Source of the DNA: Microglena sp. YARC
Lineage: Eukaryota > Chlorophyta > Chlorophyceae > Chlamydomonadales > Chlamydomonadaceae
Direction of reading: 5' to 3'
Length of the DNA stretch: 64,000 bases
NCBI GenBank assembly: GCA_022414725.1
Contig: CM039463.1
Location: 59,772,326 to 59,836,325 of the forward strand
Made by a program: the position numbers and the translations under genes. Each line of letters opens with the position of its first letter. Within the stretch, counting starts at the first letter, position 1. This document shows, piece after piece, positions 45,045-55,271 of this stretch. The notes beneath the pieces were generated by a model that had not been told where the DNA came from, did not search any database, and saw nothing but the letters and a program-made list of their open reading frames with translations.

Positions 45045-45193
45045 CTTGGTTTGTTTGTCCTCGACACACCCCTGATGTAATGGGGTTTTTTGCTTTGTGG
45101 GTGCTTTTTCTTTTTGTTTAAAGCACATAGTCTCATACACCCTCGCGGTGTCAAGTAGACTTTAACATGTAATGTAATGTAATGTAATGTAAT
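45045..45193 (+). mobile_element. 5'-truncated LINE, copy C
   Basis: Matches copy B's 3' UTR from 'gcttggtttgtttgtcctcg' on, and ends with four TGTAA units. Inserted immediately before 'atgctgggagtgtcacta' of an anchor shadow copy. Confidence 0.9.
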
Positions 45194-45624
45194 GCTGGGA
45201 GTGTCACTAGTTCTGGTAGGCACCATAACAGCCAGCCTATTGGAGCTGAACTTGAACTTGGTTGCATAGCTTTAGCCAGCAATTTGGCTGCTCGCAGTCT
45301 TCGGCAGTAAAAACATTATTACCAGGAAAATGTGAACTAGAACAAACCATTTTTTCGTTTTCGATTATTATGTTTCACCTCTTGTACTGAACGAAAAAGC
45401 AGTACAAATTTAACCTGATCTAGTAGGTATCCTTACAGCTGGACTCTTGGAGCTGAACCGGCGCTTGACCTATGAGGAGCACTTCGAGCTGCAACACAAA
45501 ATTGAGGTACCACAACTTCCGCCGGCAACAACAATTGTTACAAGGTCCTATACGCCCGGTATGGCGTCTAACCGTCTGCATATTGCAGTCAACAACACCC
45601 CCCGTGTGATAACCACGGAAATCA

Positions 45625-45715
45625 GGGGTTTCTAGAGCACATGTCAGTGCAGATTCGATCCGGAGACCTCAGGCTGTGGTGACCATATTTAACGACCGCT
45701 CTACCACTACGGTCT
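45625..45715 (-). mobile_element. Second tRNA-like SINE head
   Basis: Minus strand: 'ccgtagtggtagagcggtcg' (A-box) and 'ccggatcgaatctgc' (B-box), about 35 bp apart. The acceptor stem does not pair, so it is a tRNA-derived repeat rather than a tRNA. Confidence 0.5.
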
Positions 45716-45839
45716 GCGGCAACAACAACAACAACAACAACAACATCCGGACTGCTGGAAATCATCTGGCGCTAAGCCTATGAAAAGGACTATGATCAAT
45801 CGATATGTCATAAAAGGTAAAGGCACCATAACTACACAC

Positions 45840-46039
45840 CAGGGTACTTCCATTGACCAAATTTGCCAGCGCTTTAGCGCACTTCAAAACAAAAAAACTG
45901 CGCTTTGTACCGGTAGTGCAAAAAGCGAAAAAAAGCTTGCTGCGCCCACAGGGGGTTGCAAAAAACTGTGCGGAATGCGCAGGGGGGCTCAAAAAGGCAG
46001 CGCGCCAGCGCGCAAAAGCGCACGCTTGGAAGTACCCTG
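45840..46039 (-). mobile_element. hAT-like MITE family C, copy 2
   Basis: Inverted relative to copy 1 and about 85% identical. Ends CAGGGTACTTCCA and TGGAAGTACCCTG. Flanks are 'ctacacac' and 'ctacggca', a weak target duplication. A lone end-like 'cagggtacttc' is also at 47264. Confidence 0.85.
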
Positions 46040-47275
46040 CTACGGCACCCACATAAGAGCACAGCTTATGGATTGAATGGAAGGCTGATATGTGTGCCAT
46101 ACTGCCATCCTGGCTATCTAAATCTAAATTTAGGCAAAAATTAAGATGATGATCCGCGTTAAAATTTATTTGTATTGCATATTTTCATACAGGACTACAG
46201 GAGGTCTAAAGCTTTCCGATGAGCTTTATAAATCAAAGATTGATTGGGAACCGAGAAGGTTCAGTGCTGGGATGTGTGCTGTACTTTTTGAAGTACAGCC
46301 CATACGCTCATATACAACGTATGAGTATGTTTTGAGGAAAAAATATGCGGCGTACATATATGTATGAACGTATACACGTCTGGGTTCATGTGTCGGCCCA
46401 GCGCTATAAATAATTTAATGTAGATGCGTAGGAGGAGAATTGTTGCACGGTTCTTGTTATAGACCGGATTATATACCGGCTACTGAGTGGCTCAGAGAAG
46501 CTAGAGTCTAGTCACTGACTTTCTCTGCACTGTGCCCGTGCCTGTATGGCCACGTGCACAGCCGTGCAGTACTACTGTACTGCCACCTGCTATTATATCA
46601 TGGTCGTATCGACCGCTTCTAGCTATCTTCTCTCAATGTAAATGAGCATACCGTCTAGTGTCTGCAGTCTCACACTCTCCGTTATGACAGTTCTGTACTC
46701 CTTAGGGCATCTAACCTTCAGCAGAATATTAAGGGCGCCTGGAGGCGCGTCCCGAATGGAATGATTCGGATCCTTAATTCAATGTATTTAAATAATTGAA
46801 TTGAATTGTGTTTAATGTTGTGTTATTTTAATTCGCTTTATTCCATTCCATTTAATTTAATTAACGTGATTTGAATTCATGTACTTGCTTAAAATTGCAT
46901 CAATTCGAAAAGGAATAAATTTGAAGGGCGCCTGGAGGCTTTATAGGGCATCTAACCTTCAGCATAATACAATCAGCCCCCCTGCGCGATACCCACAGAA
47001 ACCAGAAGGAGATACGGGTGGTCTTACTTCTGATTCGCTGGAAATGATTTGCTCGCGTTTACACCTGACCTGGTAATTTTTTGTTACTGACAAAGACGGC
47101 GAGCAGCCAAATTGCTGGCTGGAGCCATGTAAGTTGTAACCAAGTTCAAGTTCAAGTTCTTCTGATTCAGTGCAGTAGACGTGTAGACGATTAAAAGACG
47201 TGTCCGGGTCAAGCAGGTGAGAATTTCCTAGTACCAAGATTATATTGGATTGTTACACCCAGGGTACTTCAGGAG
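46040..47275. other. Intergenic, AT-rich
   Basis: No gene recognised. 'gggcatctaaccttcagca' with 'gggcgcctggag' occurs at 46704-46748 and again at 46925-46965. The dispersed 'cagccaaattgctggctgg' motif is at 47104-47122. Confidence 0.4.
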
Positions 47276-47279
47276 AACC

Positions 47280-47465
47280 CCCAGCTCTGCTGCCTGCAAC
47301 GCAACCAATTAAAGGTGCGGGGTTCGAATCCCTAATTGTGCGCTTTAGTGCTCGTGGTCGCTGTCAACAACCATGGTAGCTTTGTCCAGGGAAAGTAGCA
47401 GCTCGTTCCCTACCGCCGTACCACGGGGCTCCCTTAATACCACGCCCTACCAGGCGTTTTCATTA
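47280..47465 (+). mobile_element. tRNA-derived SINE, copy 4
   Basis: B-box 'ggggttcgaatccc' at 47318-47331. The body is shared with copies 1-3 (caaccatggtagctttgtcc, accacgccctaccaggcg). Opposite orientation to the others. Confidence 0.7.
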
Positions 47466-48086
47466 CTTATGTACCGGTATGTATAAGCTATGCCTAGTTC
47501 TGGGGCAGACTATACTCATGTACTGTGGGCCAGCAGTACATAAGGGTTACCTTGGATTCGATCTTGGGAGCCTGAGAGCCTCAGGATTTGATTGCCTCAC
47601 AATTACATTCTCTTGCAGTTCAAATTTCCCACTCTCCCAGATAAATCAAGGCAAATAGTTCAGCAAGTAGAAAAATAGAGAGCAACGGTGGTCAAATCGT
47701 TACATGCTGCAGGTATAGGGTGTCAGAAAATTTACTTGCTTTAAGTAGATGGGCTATAAAAGCTTACTTGCTAGCAAGCAAGAAAGTGCTTCTCGTCGTA
47801 CCCTGCTACCTAGTACCTCTATTGTATCGTGTAACAGTCCTTTTCAATGTAAGTTCTTTACAACGGCATTAACTGGAGAAGATAGCTATTACTCGCAATA
47901 GGGCGGTATATATAAAATATCACATGCGTACTGCAGGGTACTGCATACGCGTGCAGGTCGTAGCTAGCCTATGGCCTGGCGGCAGGCAACACGGGACCTG
48001 GAGGGAACAGGTACCGGTGTGCACTTTGCCAACTCAGTGACTGACATATAAGTCAGTCAATAACAGTCCTGGGGTAGGCCAAATAG

Positions 48087-48150
<64 letters not shown>

Positions 48151-49379
48151 TGTTACATAAACTCAGCAAATCATTGCCGCGACAGAACAGCAGCACAACC
48201 TGCCTACCAGCAAATTTTATAATAGGAAGCATGAAGGGTTTTGAGGCACCCCCACAAACCTGAAAAACAAACTAGGTCAGTCGAAACAAAGGTAGCAAAC
48301 TAGAGGCAGAAAGAAGAGCGGGAAGGGATGCCAAGGCATGGGGGTGCACAGGGATAGATGATGTATCACCTGGCAAGTGTGGGCATATGTGTAGTGCAGT
48401 GGGGTTGTGCGGTGTAGAGGGGCGGTTTAGTGGGGCAGAGTGGGATATCAACCAGGGTGGGAGTCTTCAAGCGGTTGGGGTAGCAGCTGTTGCACAGTCG
48501 GGGCATGAGTGGCAGCTGCTGTAACACTCGGCATGTGTGGGCCCCTCAATCCAGAGCACCAAGCCCAACAGCCACAAGAGAGGTGGGCCGGAAAAAAAAC
48601 TAAAACAAATCAAGGGCATGCGCTATGAGCACCTGAATATGCAGCGATAATGCCCTTTAACGGGAAAAATGGACTTGCCTAACCGTGACACGAGGGGCTA
48701 AAACGAAAAAGCACTGTTGAACTGAAAATCCAGACCTGTTGCTGCCTCAATCCGATCTGTAGCTACCAGAAACTGACAGCAATTGGCAGTAACTGGAAAG
48801 ATCTTCACAATGTCAACTGGGTACTGGGTAGGCTGGCAGTAACTGGCACTACTTATCAGCACCTGGCAGTAACTGGCAAGATATTCACAATGTCAACTGG
48901 GTACCGGGTAGGCTGGCAGTAACTGGCAGTAACTGGCACTAATTATCAGCACCTGGCAGTAACTGGCAAGATATTCACAATGTCAACTGGGTACTGGGTA
49001 AAATTCAAGAGTGCCAAGTACAAACATCTCAGCACCTGGCAGTAACTGTCAGTGAATGGCACTAATTGTCAGCACTTGGCAGTATCTGTCATTGACTGGC
49101 ACTAATTGTCAGTAACTGGCAGTAACTGGCACTAATTATCAGCACCTGGCAGTAACTGGCAAGATATTCACAAGGTCAACTGGGAACTGGGTAAAATTCA
49201 AGAATGCCAAGTACAAACATCTCAGTTCGCACTTTCATGCATGGGTTCTCTCCAAGTGTTGCAAATACATAAATTGTATGCCTTATCAGGAAGAGTGATG
49301 ATGAGGGGCCAGCCCGTTTGCTTTCACAGGGACCAACCACCAACCCAAGTGTCCTCTCTCTGTTACTTAGGGAACGGCT
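47466..49379. repeat. Intergenic with (GA)n and CTGGCAGTAA repeats
   Basis: 48091-48148 is a GA dinucleotide run of about 58 bp. 48770-49190 holds about six irregular units of 'ctggcagtaactggcaagat' plus 'attcacaatgtcaactgggt'. Repeat H fragments are at 48060-48090 and 48640-48730. No gene is seen. Confidence 0.75.
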
Positions 49380-49505
49380 ATATGATATCATGTAATGCCG
49401 GCAGACTAGGCTAAAGCTACCATGTATGTACAAACTCATAGGATGCAGTTTGTATGATATCATATGACATCATACTCGCCGTTGGCCAACATCATATGAT
49501 ATGCC
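49380..49505. repeat. ATCATATGAT palindromic repeat, copy 2
   Basis: Shares 'atgccggcag', 'tatgatatcatatga' and 'ccaacatcatatgat' with 26840-27025. It lies just beyond the stop codon of the oxidase-like gene, so it probably forms part of its 3' UTR. Confidence 0.65.
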
Positions 49506-49516
49506 GGTACCTACTC

Positions 49517-49803
49517 TTATGCCTGCACCTTCACCCACTTTGCCTGTCCGTACACATCTCCGTTCAATAGGAACAGCATGTACAGACCGGGGGGAGCAAT
49601 GTTGGCATTGGGTGGGCCTTGCACGCTCACACTTTTACCACTGTCAGCAGGTTCCTCAGTGCTGCTCTCCACGATGCGCAGTCCCACGAGGCGCTGGTGC
49701 ATGTTGCGCGTGTGGGTGTCGGACGAAGGTGCGACAAGCACAACGGAGGTCACCACGGAGCTAGCATTGGGGATGGTGTACTCAATGACGTTCAGCGATT
49801 CAC
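49517..49803 (-). CDS. Oxidase-like exon 9 (DUF1929)
   Basis: Encodes ESLNVIEYTIPNASSVVTSV, then SDTHTRNMHQRLVGLRIVES and NIAPPGLYMLFLLNGDVYGQ. His in THTRNMHQR matches the second copper His of the family. Stop TAA at 49517-49519. Confidence 0.9.
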
Positions 49804-52800
49804 CTGCGCAGTGGTTACAAATGTATGTTATGTATGTTGTTACAGTCCAGAGGGAGGCCAAATAGGATAGGCTAAACAACCATTAATTGTTCCTTCAAAT
49901 ATATGCTATCATTTTTCTTTAACCGCTATATATAGCGCTCGCTAGTTCCGACCCCGTTTTAGCGAAATTATCGCTGTAACAAAAGGAAGATTTTTTTCTG
50001 TTGCCTCAAGTTTCCCTAAAAAGCTACAAAAAGCTATAAAAGCTATAGAAAGCACTAAAACGCTGACCCTGCAGGAGGCCTACAACCATAAAGCTAGAAA
50101 AAACCCACTTTCAGGTTTGAAAAACGAGTCCTGAATGTTGTGTAAGTTGTTACTGTCCAGGGTTAGGCCCAATAGGCTAAAGGACCAAACAAACATGAAT
50201 TGTTCCCCCAAAGAAACTGTTACAGCCACACTTGCTCCCTTCTGTTCGCTGCCTCTGCCAGCATTTAATTCACAAAACAAAAAGAGCTTATCAAGACTAT
50301 CTGCAACCCAAACCTTACATCCACAGGACTGCCAAACACAAAAACGTAATCACAGATAAAAACAAAAATTCAAATTAACAAAAACAACAACTCAAATTCA
50401 CACATAAAAACAAAAACTGCAAAACCAATCTAGGAGTTGGCGGGCACAGGATCACACCATTGCTAATTGAGCAACTTGGTGCGACCCCAGTGAAACGAGC
50501 TGCCCCAAAAAACCCACGGGGCTCCACGCTTTGCGCTCCGCCCTGTACCGTGCTTTGCAACAATCCTGAAATCAGGCTCGCATCCCAACTATTGGTACAC
50601 GACCATACCTACTGAAAGCTTGATAGAAAAGAAAGTGTTGGCGGGCACAGGGGCACTCACCATACTTGATGATAGAGGGGCAGTCGGTGATTGTGGGCTT
50701 ATGCTCAGTGTCAAAGACAAAGGGTGGGTGGAAGATCTCGTTGCGATACTCCGGGAAGCTGGTGGGTGATGGGCTGTATGGGACGGTTGACCAGAACCTG
50801 TTTGAGCGGTCACCACCAGCAACCTGTACAGGTAGTGGGATTCAAAGCATGAGTAAGCATGAGTAAGCATGAGTAAGCAAAAGTAAGCAAGAGTAGGCAT
50901 GAGTACGCATGAGTAAGCATGGGCAAGCAAAGCATGAGTGAGCATGAGTAAGCATGGGCAAGCATGGACTGCACCATTGACCGACCATGATATTTTGTGA
51001 AAGGTTTTGTGAGCGTGAAAATACCTTTTGGGACCAGAAAGATGGTGAACCTGGGCAGGGTGAAGCCGCGGGGAAGCTCGGTGGGGGCTAGTAGATTTGC
51101 ATGAGGTAGGATGAGGTAGGATTGCAGGAGGTAGGATAGTAGATTTGCATGCGGTAGGATAGTAGATTTGCATGAGGTAGGATGAGGTAGGATTGCATGA
51201 GGTAGGATAGTAGATTTGCATGAGGTAAGATGAGGTAGGATTGCGGGAGGTAGGATAAGGTAGGACAAGCAGAGACATTTGTTTTGCTTCAACGACGCCT
51301 CGCCATTCTGTCGCCATTTCGTCGCTGCATGGCAATGCATTGGACTGGCTAAACTAGTCAGAAATGCCCCCTGGAACTCCCCTCTAATTCGTCACATGAG
51401 TTAGGAGCACAATAGTGTGGCGGATGTACCATGCTGATAAATCTGATTTTGGCAGAGCCCCTCCTTCTGTGGTCACCCATTTCCCCAAGTGCATGTTTGT
51501 CCGTCACATTCCAACCTGGGCCTAACTGGCCCCTGGCCCTGTCCGTCACATTCCAACCTGGGCCTAACTGGCCCCTGGCCCTGTCCGTCACATTCCAACC
51601 TGGGCCTAACTGGCCCCTGGCCCTGTCGTAAACCCTGTACCCATCCTTCCAAACACAAATCTCGGACAGCCCACTCTCTAGCCTTCCAAACACAAACCTC
51701 CAACACAAACCTCGGACAGCCAACTCTTCCCCCTAACTGGCCCCTGGCCCTGTTGTACCCATTCTTCACCCGTTCAAACCTCTGACAGTCAACACCACCC
51801 GCCAATTGTTCACGCGCCTAGGACTTGTCTGTGGTATAAAGGATCAAGCATAACTCGCACTCACCAGGACGGTGCCATTAGTAGTGAGGCCAGCTGTGGA
51901 GTGCAGCAACCGGGGGATCAAGGTTTGAGCCAACTCAGTGTATCGCTTTCCTGCAGGGGCCTGAGGATCGTAGAGCGCTGGCACTAGGTTGGGCTCATTG
52001 GCCATAGCAACACCACCACTTGCTGCGTCTCCCATGAGGCCAACCTGAATTTGAATTTGAATTGTATTTGAATTTAAATTGGAACTTGAATTTGAATTGA
52101 CGCATGGTTCTTCAAACAACTCCACCGCTTGCAGCGTCGCCCTTTAGGCCAACCTGAAAAGGAAGTGGAGGAGTGGTTGGGTTTGGGTTTGGGTTTGGGT
52201 TTGGGGGTTTGGGGGGTGGAGTTGGAGTTGAGGTGAGGGTTGGGGTGGGGGGTGGGTGGGTTGGGGGGAGAGGGGAAGGGGTGATTGGCCATAGCAAGTC
52301 TATCATTCACATAATCTCCGACGAGACAACCTGAATTTGAATTTGAATTGTCACATGGTTCTTCAGACAACTCCATCCTTCACAGAGTCTCCCATGGGGC
52401 CAACTAGAGTTTTGAATTTTCGATTTAGCAGCTTACTAGGGCTGTAGCAGCTAACTGGCTTACTAGGGATGTAGCAGCTTACTAGGGATGTAGCATCTTA
52501 CAGGCTTACTAGGGATGTAGCATCTTACAGGCTTACTAGGGCTGTAGCAGCTAACTGGCTTACTAGGGATGTAGCATCTTACAGGCTTACAAGGGATGTA
52601 GCAGCTTACAGGCTTACTAAGGAAGTAGCAGCTTACTGGCTTACTAGGGACGTAATAACAGCTCACTGGCTTTCTCAGTACTGAAAACCTAAATCCTAAA
52701 CCCTAAACCCAGCATTGACCCCTGAGGTGACAGAAGCATGAAATGCACCTTGGCACTGAAACCCTAACCCCTGAACCCTGAACCCTGAAGTGGCAGAAGC

Positions 52801-53001
52801 ATGGCGCGCACCCTGGCACTGAAACCCTAACCCCTGAACCCTGAAGTGACAGAAGCATGGCACGCACCCTGGCACTGAAACCCTAACCCCTGAATCCTGA
52901 CGTAAAAGAAGCATGGCACGCACCTTGGCACTGAAACCCTAACCCCTGAACCCTGAAGTGGCAGAAGCATGGCACGCACCTTGGCCACCCCGATGAGCAG
53001 G

Positions 53002-53051
<50 letters not shown>

Positions 53052-55221
53052 TGATGAGCAGGACCCCCCCCGATGAGCATGGCACGCACCTTGGCCCCCC
53101 CAATGAGCAGAACCTTTCCATTGGGTAGCAACACAGATGAGAATGTGAGGCGTGGCGTGGGCATCGTCTCCACCTCCCAGGGGGCGAAAGAGTAAGGCGC
53201 CTCGCTTGTGGACATGTTTATGCGCAACCTCATTGACAGGTCGACGTCCGTGGTGTTGATGTAGCCATAGTCCCACTGGCCGCCGAATACCCTGGGGGGG
53301 GGGAGGTGGGTGGCTGGTGGTATGTGGTGTGTTTGTAGGGGTTGGGGGAGTTGGGGTTGGGGTTGGGTGGGGGGGTTGGGTGGGGGGTGGGGTGGGGGGA
53401 GGTAGGTGGCTGGTGGTATGTGGTGTGTTTGTAGGGGTTGGGGGAGTTGGGGTTGGGGTTGGGTGGGGAAGTTGGGTGGGGGTGGGGGGGGACCAGCAGG
53501 TTACTCCCTTGTTCCGAGTAGGAAAAACTCTGCCACATCACATCTAATCCTTCCAGTCTAGGACTAGTATCGGGAGACCCACACTTTGAAGCAAAATTCT
53601 TCCTTGCACAAAACAAAGATAAGGGAAGAACTTGCGGAGCTCATTATGTATGTATGTTGTTACATCCAGGGGTAGGCCAAATATGCTAAACCGACTTGAC
53701 CAACCATGACAGGAGGGACCAAAACGAAAACGCACTGATGAAATTACCAACTAATAAATCAACTAACCTATCCCCCCCCACCCCACCCCACCCCTCCAAC
53801 CAGACCCTATATATCCCCTCAACCCCTCCACTCATACACTCACATTATCTCGGGCTGGTAGTTGTTCTCTGGAGTGAGGGGCAGCACACGCACACACACA
53901 CGCACACACACACTCTCACACAAACACACACGCACAGCACTCCACCATACCCCCCGTACCCACTCACATTATCTCGGGCTGGTATTTGTTCTCTGGAGTG
54001 AGGGGCAGCATGACCGAGGAACCCCCAAAAGGATACGCCGTCATCATGTGTGTTGTGATGGAAAGCCAGCGGGGCGGGATGGCACGAGTCACTGCTGTCA
54101 GGGGCTCAATGATCTGGCCGTACGTGTTGCACCAGATAAAGAGGTCGCCGGTGGGTAAGACGTAGTTCATGGGGTAGTAGAAGTACCTGGTGGTGGGAGG
54201 GCGGGTGGTGATGGTGGGATGGCGGTGATGGTGAGATGGCGGTGATGGTGAGATGGCGGTGATGGTGAGATGGCGGTGATGGTGAGCTGGCGGTGATGGT
54301 GAGCTGGCGGTGATGGTGGGATGCCGGTGATGGTGAGATGGCGGTGATGGTGAGATGGCGGTGATGGTGGGATGGCGGTGATGGTGAGATGGCGGTGATG
54401 GTGAGATGGCGGTGATGGTGAGATGGCGGTGATGGTGAGATGGCGGTGATGGTGAGATGGCGGTGATGGCGAGATGGCAGGCGGGCATGTATGGTGAGAT
54501 GGTGTTGTATGTATGTTGTTACAGTCCAGGGGTAGGCCAAATAGGCTAATGGGACTTGCCCAACCGTGACAGGAGGGGCTAAAAGCGAAAAAACATTGAT
54601 GCACCCGAAACAATCATTTTACCGACAGGGGGCCTTGTGCTCGTGCTACCGTGAAAATGTGGTGAGATGATCACTGTTGTTTCACCCATCCACCCACATA
54701 AAATATGCAAGAAATAAAGACCAACCTCCCATTCACAGTTTTATGTGCGAGATCCATTTTTCTGGAGGCCCAATAGTTAGTTCCATGAGCTCCCTGACAC
54801 CTCACCCTCCAGCGTCCCTGCTCCCCCGCCCCTCCTTCACTACTCACATTGTTTTTGTCAGGAAGGATGCGCTCAGATGCATGGAACATGCAACACACCA
54901 TGCACACACGTGCAACACACTCACTTAGTTTTTGTAAGGAAGGATGCGCTCAGCTGCATGGAACGCACAGCATTTATGGTAGGGTCCCAGATCTCATAGA
55001 AGGGGTTCTTCATAGCATCATCCTTGCCAGGTCCAACGGGGGAGGGAGAATCACCCATCACGACAATCTGGCCATTGGGAAGCTGTGTGGCAGTTGCCAG
55101 CCAGTGGCCGTACTCTAGGGTTCCCGCATCCTGCAGTTTGTTGGTCTCCAGGTCTAGGATGCGGATTCCCTGCGCAGATGTGTGTGTGTGTGTGTGTGTG
55201 TGTGTGTTGTGGTGGTGGTGG

Positions 55222-55271
<50 letters not shown>

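Larger units (their letters stand above)
44594..45640 (+). repeat. Shadow copies of the C-terminal anchor (three copies, downstream)
   Basis: Copies at 44596-44710, 45194-45250 and 45421-45510 repeat 'ggtgctcatgcttggagtgg' through 'gagctgaaccggcgcttg'. The last gives AGLLELNRRLTYEEHFELQ with a longer tail open to 45635. The second is cut by LINE copy C and the first runs into CACTTCACTTC repeats. Confidence 0.85.

Noticed and set aside
54106..54613. Minus-strand HHHRHLTITAISPSP repeat protein
   Set aside because: 17-bp minisatellite in the intron before oxidase exon 5.
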